NCBI GenBank assembly: GCA_934096015.1
Contig: CAKOLD010000005.1
Location: 1 to 53,004 of the forward strand
Origin: an uncultured Bacilli bacterium
GTDB lineage: Bacteria; Bacillota_I; Bacilli_A; RF39; UBA660
Reading direction: 5' to 3'
DNA: 53,004 bases
Positions 7,923 to 14,863 of the stretch are shown here, piece by piece (within the stretch, counting starts at the first letter, position 1; each line of letters opens with the position of its first letter). Both the position numbers and the translations under genes were made by a program. The notes below the pieces were generated by a model that saw only the letters and a program-made list of their open reading frames with translations, did no database searches and was not told where the DNA came from.

Positions 7923-8445
7923 TAAAACAGAAGAAAATTTAATGGCGGCTTTTGCAGGTGAGAGTCAAGCGAGAAATAAATATACATATTTTGCTAGCAA
8001 AGCAAGAAAAGAAGGCTATGAACAAATAGCTGCAATATTTGAAGAGACAGCTAATAATGAAAAAGAACATGCTAAAATTTGGTTTAAAGAATTGCAAGGT
8101 GGAGAAATTGCTTCTACTTTAGATAATTTAAAATCTGCTGCTGATGGTGAAAATTATGAATGGACTGATATGTATAAAGAGTTTGCAGAAATAGCTAGAG
8201 AAGAAGGATTTGATAGAATTGCTAAATTGTTTGAACAAGTTGGAGAGATTGAAAAAGAACATGAACAACGATATTTAAAACTTTTAGATAGTGTTGAAAA
8301 TGGGTTGGTTTTTTCAAAATCTGGTGAGAAAATTTGGAAATGTAGAAACTGTGGTCATATTGTGATTGGCAAAGAAGCACCTTCAGTTTGTCCTGTTTGT
8401 AATCATCCAAGATCATATTTTGAAATTAAAGCTGAAAACTATTAG
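7906..8445 (+). CDS. rbr: Rubrerythrin
   Basis: A 179-residue peroxide-reducing diiron protein of anaerobes. The ferritin-like part holds the two ExxH-type diiron motifs (FAGESQARNKY near 15, ETANNEKEHA near 45, EIEKEHEQRY near 116), and the C-terminus is a rubredoxin-like zinc/iron knuckle with CRNC near 147 and CPVC near 163, followed by the usual PRSYFEI end. It takes electrons through the rubredoxin centre to reduce H2O2 in the cytosol. It overlaps perR and shares its promoter and operator, so it should be induced by peroxide. AAGGAGG precedes the ATG. Its presence indicates an anaerobic or microaerophilic host. Confidence 0.95.
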   Translation: MELKGSKTEENLMAAFAGESQARNKYTYFASKARKEGYEQIAAIFEETANNEKEHAKIWFKELQGGEIASTLDNLKSAADGENYEWTDMYKEFAEIAREEGFDRIAKLFEQVGEIEKEHEQRYLKLLDSVENGLVFSKSGEKIWKCRNCGHIVIGKEAPSVCPVCNHPRSYFEIKAENY

Positions 8446-8455
8446 CAAATAAATG

Positions 8456-8485
8456 AACAAGCATTTTAAAAAGTGCTTGTTTTTA
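8456..8485 (+). terminator. Intrinsic terminator after rubrerythrin
   Basis: AACAAGCA (8456-8463) pairs with TGCTTGTT (8474-8481), followed by T residues. It separates the stress operon from the F1-like ATPase operon. Confidence 0.8.
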
Positions 8486-8507
8486 TCTATACAACAAAAA
8501 GAAATTG

Positions 8508-8516
8508 TGTTACAAT
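8508..8516 (+). promoter_or_regulatory. Candidate extended -10 promoter of the F1-like ATPase operon
   Basis: TG-T-TACAAT at 8508-8516 is an extended -10 element with no good -35 at 16-18 bases. It lies after the rubrerythrin terminator and 34 bases before the first ATPase gene, and is the best candidate in this gap. Confidence 0.4.
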
Positions 8517-8550
8517 ACTTTATAGTAGGGGTGTTGGAAGATTTGGAGTG

Positions 8551-8802
8551 ATGATTGTGGAAGGAATTTTATCTAGTACTATTGGTGCAATTGGAACAAT
8601 GTTAGGGTTGGCTTTTTTAGGAATAGGAATAGGAATAGGAATAATTGGCTCTAAAGTCGCTGAGGCTGTTGGAAGAAACCCAGAGACTAAAGCTGATGTA
8701 GTTCATTCTATTATGACTATTTTAATCGTAGCTACTGTGTTTTTATTGTTCTTGTTTGCATTTGTATTCTTTTTATTGTTTTTTAATCCTTTAGTGTCAT
8801 AG
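8551..8802 (+). CDS. F-type ATPase subunit c-like protein lacking the ion-binding carboxylate
   Basis: An 83-residue hairpin of two TM helices. TM1 (about 5-32) is rich in small residues and ends in a GIGIGIG packing motif; the polar loop RNPE (42-45) is the signature loop of subunit c that contacts gamma and epsilon. TM2 (about 50-80) is all hydrophobic or small. In E. coli subunit c the essential Asp61 lies 17 residues after the RQPD loop; here that position is Thr (segment LIVATVF), and neither helix has any Asp or Glu. I read this codon by codon and it is ACT. The ring can be built and coupled to the rotor but should not carry protons or sodium. Start: ATG 8551 follows GGAAG and GGAG; GTG 8548 and GTG 8557 are alternatives. 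Longer forms would run into the upstream terminator. Confidence 0.85.
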   Translation: MIVEGILSSTIGAIGTMLGLAFLGIGIGIGIIGSKVAEAVGRNPETKADVVHSIMTILIVATVFLLFLFAFVFFLLFFNPLVS

Positions 8803-9531
8803 ATGTCCTATTTGATTTTAGGGGTAATTTTAATTATTCTTTTGTTGACATTGATGATGTTTTTTCTATTAAAAAATTTAGTAAGGTCTGTAAATGAAAA
8901 GTCTAAAAATTATTTTGTAGAAAAAGTTCAAGAATATGACAACTTAAAGAATAGTGAGGGTTTAGAGGATAAAGAAGAGAATAAAAAGGATGTTGTTAAT
9001 ACTTTAGAACAACCTACAATAAGTGCGCCTTTTGATAGTAATGTTGTAGAAAATATTCCCGATTATCAAGTAAATGATTTTTTATCAAAGTATAAAGAAA
9101 TTAATGAGAAATTTGATTTTGATTATGTAAAGGTTATAAGTTCTTTTATTGAAAATAAAAAAAATATGCAAGATGTTAACTATTATGAATCGCTTGTGAA
9201 TATTAGAAAAAAATTAGATTTTGATACAGTGTACAAATTATATACGACAAGTAAGGAGCCAATGATTGTTGTAAAAGAAATGCTTTCACCTGATCAGATG
9301 AGTGTTTATGATAAATTTATAGAAACTGGTGGAAAAGATTTTGAATCGTTTATAAATTATATAGATGAAGAACTAGCAAAACATGATCCATACTTTTATA
9401 TTGAAGTTGGTTCTGAAAAGGAAAATTACAATTATTTGAATCCTTTAATTAAAACTGTTGTTAATAATAATATTTATAAGGGAATTATTATTAAATATAA
9501 AAATCAAATGTATGACTATAGTTTAAATTAG
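8803..9531 (+). CDS. Membrane-anchored b/delta-like stator protein of the F1-like ATPase
   Basis: A 242-residue protein whose place in the operon is that of subunits b and delta. Residues 3-25 form an N-terminal TM helix, followed by a charged helical stretch (about 28-65) as in subunit b, a low-complexity linker (65-90), a helical globular domain (about 90-200), and a C-terminal end IYKGIIIKYKNQMYDYSLN that closely resembles the end of subunit delta (LIGGxxxxxGDxxxDxS). This suggests a b-delta fusion, an arrangement also known in mycobacteria. The linker domain is not a recognisable delta helical bundle by eye, so this is moderate. The ATG is directly after the stop of the c-like gene with no clear ribosome binding site, so translation is probably coupled. 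Confidence 0.6.
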   Translation: MSYLILGVILIILLLTLMMFFLLKNLVRSVNEKSKNYFVEKVQEYDNLKNSEGLEDKEENKKDVVNTLEQPTISAPFDSNVVENIPDYQVNDFLSKYKEINEKFDFDYVKVISSFIENKKNMQDVNYYESLVNIRKKLDFDTVYKLYTTSKEPMIVVKEMLSPDQMSVYDKFIETGGKDFESFINYIDEELAKHDPYFYIEVGSEKENYNYLNPLIKTVVNNNIYKGIIIKYKNQMYDYSLN

Positions 9532-9541
9532 GGAGCTGGTT

Positions 9542-10978
9542 ATGTTGAAAGATACAGCAAAAAAAGATAATATTGAATTACCAAAAATGGCTAATAATCA
9601 GCTAAATGTTGCTGATTTAACCAAAAAACTTAACGAAACAAAAAAAGAAATATCTAATAAGACTTTTGTAGATAAAAAAATTGATGATATTAACGATGGT
9701 AACAATGTTTTTGGAGTTGGAAAAGTTATAAAAGTCAATGATTATATATTAATTGCGTCTGGACTTGAAAATGTTTCTTATTTTGAAAAGGTTCGAATTG
9801 GAAATAAGGCTTTTGGTTATGTTACAAAATTAAGTGCTCATGATGTAACAATTGCCTTATTAGAGGAAAAAGAAAAAGTTAATGTTGGTGATATAGTTTA
9901 TCAAACTAATCAAGAATTGACTGGTTCGTTTTCCATTGATTCTTTAGGACATATTATTGATATGTTTGGTAATGATAAGCTTGTTAACAAAAAATTTGAA
10001 AATTTAATTGAACTAAAATTGGAACAAAAAAATATTCCAATTATGGATAGAACTACTGTTAATAGACCTTTATTAACAGGAATAGCCGGAATTGATTTAA
10101 TGTATCCTATTGGAAAAGGACAAAGAGAAGTTATAATAGGTGATCGAAAAACTGGGAAAACTCAGATATGTTTGGATACTATAATGAATCAAAAGGGTAA
10201 AAATGTATTTTGTATATATGTAGCAATAGGTAAAACAAAAAAAGAAGTTAAAGAAATATATTATGAGCTTTTAAAAAGAGGCGGTATGGATTATACAATA
10301 ATGATTACTGCATTTAATGATGAGAAGCCTTCTGTTGTTACAATGACGCCATTTTTTGCTTTAGCTGTTGCTCAATATATTATGATGCAGAAAAAAGATA
10401 TACTGGTTGTTATAGATGATTTAAAACGACATGCAGATGCTTATCGTGAAATAAGTTTATTGTCAAACAAGGCTCCAGGTAGAGAAGCTTATCCAGCTGA
10501 TATATTTTATCTTCATTCTAGGCTTTTAGAAAAGGGATGCCAATATAAAAATGGAGGATCCATAACTATTATTCCTGTTACGACTATTAAGGGTGGAGAT
10601 ATCACAGACTATATTACTACTAACATCATTTCTATTACTGATGGTCAAATTGTTTTATCAGCTAAAAACTTTAATGAAGGTAGAAAGCCAGCTATTAACT
10701 ATCCACTGAGTGTTTCTCGCTTGGGTGGCCAAGTTCAAGATGAAAATATAAAGAAAATAGGTAATGCAATTAGAAATAAATTATTAAGTTATCTTGAAAG
10801 TAAAGAAATTTATGAGCTTGCGAATACGGATGAGTTACCAGAAGAGTTACAAAAAAAACTTATTAGTGGAAAAGAATTATTAGATAGTTTAATTCAATAT
10901 AAATTTAATTTAATGACTGATGTTGATATTGTTAATAAATTTTCAAAATTTGTGGGGACAAATAATGTCAAAAGTTAA
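9542..10978 (+). CDS. F1-like ATPase alpha subunit
   Basis: A 478-residue alpha-type subunit. The Walker A motif GDRKTGKTQ (about 200) is the alpha form; IDDLKRHADAYREISLL and GREAYPADIFYLHSRLLEK (about 295-345) are diagnostic for alpha; the arginine finger that completes the beta active site is present in SVSRLGG (about 396), as is ISITDGQI. The N-terminus (about 1-50) differs from housekeeping alpha, where it binds delta, and the C-terminal region is shorter than the usual 500-residue protein. The P-loop is intact, so nucleotide can bind. GGGAG precedes the ATG by a few bases. It is part of the continuous c-b/delta-alpha-gamma-beta-epsilon run and is expected on the cytoplasmic face. Confidence 0.93.
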   Translation: MLKDTAKKDNIELPKMANNQLNVADLTKKLNETKKEISNKTFVDKKIDDINDGNNVFGVGKVIKVNDYILIASGLENVSYFEKVRIGNKAFGYVTKLSAHDVTIALLEEKEKVNVGDIVYQTNQELTGSFSIDSLGHIIDMFGNDKLVNKKFENLIELKLEQKNIPIMDRTTVNRPLLTGIAGIDLMYPIGKGQREVIIGDRKTGKTQICLDTIMNQKGKNVFCIYVAIGKTKKEVKEIYYELLKRGGMDYTIMITAFNDEKPSVVTMTPFFALAVAQYIMMQKKDILVVIDDLKRHADAYREISLLSNKAPGREAYPADIFYLHSRLLEKGCQYKNGGSITIIPVTTIKGGDITDYITTNIISITDGQIVLSAKNFNEGRKPAINYPLSVSRLGGQVQDENIKKIGNAIRNKLLSYLESKEIYELANTDELPEELQKKLISGKELLDSLIQYKFNLMTDVDIVNKFSKFVGTNNVKS

Positions 10979-11741
10979 AAATGTAGTTAAAGTAATGAAT
11001 ATTCATTCTCTACTAAGAGTTGATAAATCAAGAAAAACAGCCGATAAATTTTTAGCAACTGAAAAAGAATTAACTTTATTGATTGATCAAATATTTTTTA
11101 ATGAAAATTTGAATTTGGATAAGAAAATAATAAAACCAAACGAAAATGGAACTATTTTAAATATTTATATTGGAAATGATTTAGGCTTTTGTGGAAACTT
11201 TAATTCTTCTGTTTCTCACTATTTGAAAAAAGATGATTATTCTGAAAAAATAGTAATAGGTAGAAAAATAAATTATCCTGAGGAAAAATGTCTTTTAAAA
11301 ATTGATAAAGAGGATTTTAAGGATTATATTAATAAAATAGAGAGTATTATTTATAATTTATTACATGATAAAAAATGTAAAGAAATAAATGTTATTTATA
11401 ATCATTATCATAATATAAATGAATTTGAATTTAAAAAAGCTCAACTATTTCCAGTAGAGTTAGTTAGTGAGGATATAGTTAGTAACGATTTTGTAATAGA
11501 ATCAAATATAAATGATATTTTTATTAAGATTATAACATTATACATATGTTACGAAATAGAAATGTTAGAACAGAATAGTTTTGCTGCTGAAAATATAATG
11601 AGGCAAAAAATTACAGATGAATCTTTAAGAAAAATTGATGAACGTGAAGCAGAAGCCAAGATGGAAGAAAGAAAACAAAAAAATTATGAAAAATTTAAAA
11701 AACAACTAGAGGATTTAAGATATATAGAAAAGGGTGAATGA
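10965..11741 (+). CDS. F1-like ATPase gamma subunit (rotor stalk), diverged
   Basis: A 258-residue gamma-type subunit. The middle holds the gamma signature GFCGNFNSSV (about 72-81, compare GLCGGLN in normal gamma), and the C-terminal helix shows NSFAAENIMRQKITDESLRKI (about 205-225), matching the AxExxARMxAM..AT.NA stretch. The N-terminal helix lacks the usual ITKAMxMVAAxKLRRA motif, and the C-terminal tip, normally a greasy axle tip inside alpha3beta3, is a strongly charged helix here (EREAEAKMEERKQKNYEKF). Overlap with the alpha gene is 14 bases. ATG 10965 is chosen because TGGGGA lies 8 bases upstream; the longer reading from 10920 adds an implausible hydrophobic leader. Confidence 0.85.
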   Translation: MSKVKNVVKVMNIHSLLRVDKSRKTADKFLATEKELTLLIDQIFFNENLNLDKKIIKPNENGTILNIYIGNDLGFCGNFNSSVSHYLKKDDYSEKIVIGRKINYPEEKCLLKIDKEDFKDYINKIESIIYNLLHDKKCKEINVIYNHYHNINEFEFKKAQLFPVELVSEDIVSNDFVIESNINDIFIKIITLYICYEIEMLEQNSFAAENIMRQKITDESLRKIDEREAEAKMEERKQKNYEKFKKQLEDLRYIEKGE

Positions 11742-11742
11742 T

Positions 11743-13098
11743 ATGGTAGGAAAAATTATTTCAATTTCTGAATTGAGTGTAATTGTTATGGTTGATACTA
11801 AAGATATAGCTTTATCAGATGTTTTATGTGTAAAAGTTAATAAAAAAATGATTAAATTAGAAGTATCAGAAATTAATAATTTTATTGTAACTACCGTTCC
11901 TTTATCAAGTGTTATTGGATTAAAAAGAGGTTTAGAGGTTTATAAGTATAGTGCTGGTTTAGAGATGTATTATAATGAACAAATATTGGGTAAAGTATTT
12001 AATTCATATGGCGAACTTATTGATAATAATAAAATTACTAATAATAAAAAGAGAAGTATATATCAAAAGAATTTAGAATTATCTGATATTAAAATTGAAC
12101 AAGAAATAATGTGGACGGGAATTAAAGTTATTGATTTCTTTTCTCCAATTGCCAAAGGATTTAAAATCGGATTACTTGGAGGAGCTGGTCTAGGAAAAAC
12201 AGTTTTAATTAAGGAATTAATTAATAACATCTATAAAAAGATGAAGAGTAATGCTGTTTTTATTGGTATCGGTGAACGAAGCCGTGAAGGAAGAGAGTTA
12301 TATGATGATATGGTTTCTTCTGGACTAATTGATAAAATATCTATGGTTTTTGGACAAATGGGTGAAAACTCTGTTGAGAGAAATAAAGCCATTTATTCCG
12401 GATTAACGATTGCTGAGTATTTACGTAATGAACAGAAACAGGATGTGTTAGTTTTTATAGATAATATGTATAGATATGTTCAAGCAGCAAGTGAAATATC
12501 TACTGAAATGAAAAAGATACCTATTGAAAATGGTTATCCAACAAGTATGATATCTGATATAGATTCAATAGAGGAAAGAATTAATTCATTCCAGGATGGA
12601 TCTATTACTAGTTTTCAAACAATATATATACCAGCTGATGATATAAATGATGAAGCAGTATTAACAATATCTTCTCATATGGATGGACAAGTAGTTCTTG
12701 ATAGAAAAATGGCTAGTAAAGGTATATATCCATCTATTAATGTGTTTCGTTCAACTAGTAAATTGATTGATAAAGAGAAAATAGGAGAACGTCATTATAA
12801 TTTAGTTGAAGAGGCCTTAAAAACTTTGAATAGACACGATGAACTAGAAGAAATCATAGCTGTTTTAGGTCTTGATGAATTATCAAATGAAGATAAGAAT
12901 ATTTTCTTTAGAGCGAGAAAATTGAGAAATTATTTTACTCAAACTTTCTTTTCAGCAGCTAATTATGCTAGTAGTAAACCTTACATAAGTGATATAAAAG
13001 ATGTACTTGATGATGTTGAAGGTATTTTAACAGGGAAATATGATGATATTGATGAATCAAGATTTTTGTATATTGGAAAGATAAGTGATATCCTATGA
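11743..13098 (+). CDS. F1-like ATPase beta subunit (catalytic)
   Basis: A 451-residue beta-type subunit with a complete catalytic set: Walker A GGAGLGKTVLIKELINN (about 147-163), the catalytic Glu in GIGERSREGRELYDDM (about 182), Walker B VLVFIDNMYRYVQA (about 234), the PADDINDEA segment (about 297) and the DELSNED lever (about 378, the DELSEED motif). It should hydrolyse ATP and turn gamma. Compared with housekeeping beta it is diverged around YPTSMISDID and is somewhat shorter. The in-frame GTG 11734 is rejected; ATG 11743 has AAAGGG at good spacing and starts 1 base after the gamma stop. The next gene overlaps by 4 bases. Confidence 0.94.
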   Translation: MVGKIISISELSVIVMVDTKDIALSDVLCVKVNKKMIKLEVSEINNFIVTTVPLSSVIGLKRGLEVYKYSAGLEMYYNEQILGKVFNSYGELIDNNKITNNKKRSIYQKNLELSDIKIEQEIMWTGIKVIDFFSPIAKGFKIGLLGGAGLGKTVLIKELINNIYKKMKSNAVFIGIGERSREGRELYDDMVSSGLIDKISMVFGQMGENSVERNKAIYSGLTIAEYLRNEQKQDVLVFIDNMYRYVQAASEISTEMKKIPIENGYPTSMISDIDSIEERINSFQDGSITSFQTIYIPADDINDEAVLTISSHMDGQVVLDRKMASKGIYPSINVFRSTSKLIDKEKIGERHYNLVEEALKTLNRHDELEEIIAVLGLDELSNEDKNIFFRARKLRNYFTQTFFSAANYASSKPYISDIKDVLDDVEGILTGKYDDIDESRFLYIGKISDIL

Positions 13099-13331
13099 TT
13101 TTTAAGTTGTTTTCTTTAAAAGATGGTATTGTAAAGTATGATAATGTACAAGCTGTAAGAGTAAAAAATGGGGAGTCCAATTTATTAGTATTAAAAGATT
13201 ATGTTCCAATAATAGGGGATGTTAATGGTAAAATTGAGGTTATTTTAAGTGATACAATAACTTATGATAATGTTAAGGGTTATTATATTTGTTATAATAA
13301 TGTGTTCAATTTTATAATAGAGGAATTATGA
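13095..13331 (+). CDS. F1-like ATPase epsilon subunit, beta-sandwich only
   Basis: A 78-residue protein in the epsilon position. FKLFSLKDGIVKYDNVQAVRV and LKDYVPIIGDVNGKIEV match the N-terminal beta-sandwich of epsilon (S.dg.vy.g.v..v.lP...G...vL..H.P....l..G.l.i). The usual C-terminal pair of helices, which acts as a brake on ATP hydrolysis, is absent; normal epsilon is about 135 residues. It should link gamma to the c-like ring. Four-base overlaps join it to beta and to the next membrane protein. Confidence 0.75.
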   Translation: MIFKLFSLKDGIVKYDNVQAVRVKNGESNLLVLKDYVPIIGDVNGKIEVILSDTITYDNVKGYYICYNNVFNFIIEEL

Positions 13332-13861
13332 ATTATATAAGTCATTTATTTTCGAATTATTATTACTTTATTTTATCTGCGCTTGTTGTAATGTTACTGT
13401 TATTCCTAGTAGTTAAATATTTAATTAAAATTAGTGATATTAAGAGTAATAAGATTAAAGTTTTAGGAATATTTTTAAATTTGAGTAATAAAGAGATTTT
13501 TTCTTTGTCTTTGGTTACTTTACGATATATATTTTTATTATATTATTTTTTAACACATACTAATGAAAAAACTTTTTTGTATTTTATTTTAATTATAACT
13601 TTAATATATAATCTTTTAAATAGAAAATACCTAAGTGTTTTTTTAGATTTAATTAATTCTTTATTTTGTTATTATGGTATTTATGTATTTAATTTAATTT
13701 ATATATATAATACAACAATTTCTCACCAATTATATTTATCTATAATATTATTAATTTCTGGAATTTTTATTTTTATTTATGTTACATATTTCTTTTTGTT
13801 ATCAACAGATGAAATTGTTTCCAGTAATAGTTTTAAAAAAAGAAAGAGGGTTTTGAAGTGA
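13328..13861 (+). CDS. 5-TM membrane protein of the F1-like ATPase operon, unknown family
   Basis: A 177-residue integral membrane protein with about five TM helices (residues about 10-34, 56-77, 83-99, 104-128, 133-159). I do not recognise a family. Helix 2 carries one Arg inside an otherwise greasy run (LVTLRYIFLLYYF), loosely like the single essential Arg of ATP synthase subunit a, but the GLRLFGN-type motif is missing. Position in the operon (4-base overlap with epsilon upstream and with the next gene downstream) shows that it is made with the ATPase. It may be the stator or membrane adaptor replacing subunit a; that is inference. Confidence 0.75.
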   Translation: MNYISHLFSNYYYFILSALVVMLLLFLVVKYLIKISDIKSNKIKVLGIFLNLSNKEIFSLSLVTLRYIFLLYYFLTHTNEKTFLYFILIITLIYNLLNRKYLSVFLDLINSLFCYYGIYVFNLIYIYNTTISHQLYLSIILLISGIFIFIYVTYFFLLSTDEIVSSNSFKKRKRVLK

Positions 13862-14289
13862 AAATTAATAAGAAGATTATAGTAGTTTTAGTAATTTTGA
13901 TTTTATTAGTATTTTGTTTAATATTTTTTAATAAAAATTCTAAAAAAATTATTAAATATAAATCTATTGATCGTTTAAAATTAGTTAAAAGTGAATTAAA
14001 ATGTAATGATGAATCAGTTATACTTGGTAAATTAAAATTGGAAAAAATGGTTAAACTAAGTTATTCATGTAATTCGGAGGTATTTGTTTTTTATATAGAT
14101 GAAAAAAATAGTGAATTTATTCTTTCTGATCAATTTGTAAGTTTATATAACACACCAAAATATATAGTTATTAAGTATAAAATGGAAGATATGTCAGATT
14201 ATAGTTATACTATATATGATTCTAATGGGAATGTAGTTGATGCTAGTAAACTTGGTGTTGAAGAATTAAATGAGGTTTATGATGAATAA
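13858..14289 (+). CDS. Single-TM extracytoplasmic protein of the F1-like operon
   Basis: A 143-residue protein: Lys-rich start, TM helix at about 7-24, then an outside beta-rich domain with two Cys (ELKCNDE near 47 and YSCNSE near 66) that could form a disulfide. No known family. It starts at GTG 13858, overlapping the previous stop (GTGA), and its 3' end overlaps the next gene by 8 bases, so it is co-translated with the ATPase genes. The N-in, C-out layout would place its domain near the giant surface proteins encoded downstream. Confidence 0.75.
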   Translation: MKINKKIIVVLVILILLVFCLIFFNKNSKKIIKYKSIDRLKLVKSELKCNDESVILGKLKLEKMVKLSYSCNSEVFVFYIDEKNSEFILSDQFVSLYNTPKYIVIKYKMEDMSDYSYTIYDSNGNVVDASKLGVEELNEVYDE

Positions 14290-14821
14290 GAAACGTTTAT
14301 TATTTATGTTAACTTTTTTTATGTTTTTGATGATTTTAAGTGGCATATATTATGTTTTAGTAAGAAATGTCAAATTAAAAGATGCTGAATTGTACGAGAT
14401 AACTAGTGTAATTAATGGATACGATTATAAATATTTGCTTAATGAAGAATTTGATGATGTTCGTGATATCAATATTATGAATGTTTTAAATAATAAAAAT
14501 TTTTATGAAGGGGATCCTGTTGTTGAAGAAACTTATTTAGTTAGTGCTGATAAGGTTTCTCTATATTTAAAAAAATATACGGGTCTTAGCATTAGTGAGT
14601 TTAATAATCCTATAACAGATGAGTTAGATATGACTAATAATATGTTTACCCATGTTTTTTATGACACTGAAACCTATTATAGATTTGATTGTTTGAAAGG
14701 CACTTATAGAAAAAATAGATATAATTTAACATGTGCTAGAGATGGCAAACTTTATAATGTTGTTTTAAATAAATCAAAAAATGTATATAAAGTTGTAAGT
14801 TTTGTAAGTAGTAGCAAATAA
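14282..14821 (+). CDS. Single-TM extracytoplasmic protein of the F1-like operon
   Basis: A 179-residue protein with an N-terminal TM helix (about 5-26) and an outside domain that is mixed alpha/beta, with a Cys pair near the end (FDCLKG and NLTCARDG) able to form a disulfide around a beta hairpin. I do not recognise the family. TGAGG at 14271-14275 is the best ribosome binding site, favouring ATG 14282 over 14270 or 14279. It is the last gene before the terminator-promoter pair at 14812-14853. Confidence 0.72.
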   Translation: MNKKRLLFMLTFFMFLMILSGIYYVLVRNVKLKDAELYEITSVINGYDYKYLLNEEFDDVRDINIMNVLNNKNFYEGDPVVEETYLVSADKVSLYLKKYTGLSISEFNNPITDELDMTNNMFTHVFYDTETYYRFDCLKGTYRKNRYNLTCARDGKLYNVVLNKSKNVYKVVSFVSSSK

Positions 14822-14843
14822 AGTATTGGCTATTGCTTTTTTT
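14812..14843 (+). terminator. Probable intrinsic terminator between ATPase genes and giant-protein genes
   Basis: AGCA-A-ATA (about 14813-14820) pairs with TATTGCT (14830-14836) with one bulged base, followed by seven T. The stop codon TAA of the preceding gene lies in the left arm. The bulge makes it weaker than the others here, so read-through is possible. Confidence 0.55.
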
Positions 14844-14853
14844 ATGGTATAAT
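14826..14853 (+). promoter_or_regulatory. Promoter of the giant surface protein genes
   Basis: TTGGCT (14826-14831), 16-base spacer, perfect TATAAT (14848-14853) with TG at 14845-14846. It overlaps the 3' half of the terminator hairpin and lies 11 bases before the ATG of the 1943-residue gene. Confidence 0.65.
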
Positions 14854-14863
14854 ATAAGGTAGA

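Noticed and set aside
8473..8550. N-terminal extension of the c-like subunit
   Set aside because: It would begin inside the rubrerythrin terminator hairpin and has no ribosome binding site; c subunits do not have such extensions.
8551..13331. Housekeeping F1Fo ATP synthase operon
   Set aside because: No subunit a, c without the carboxylate, shortened epsilon and divergent gamma; the genes downstream encode giant surface proteins.
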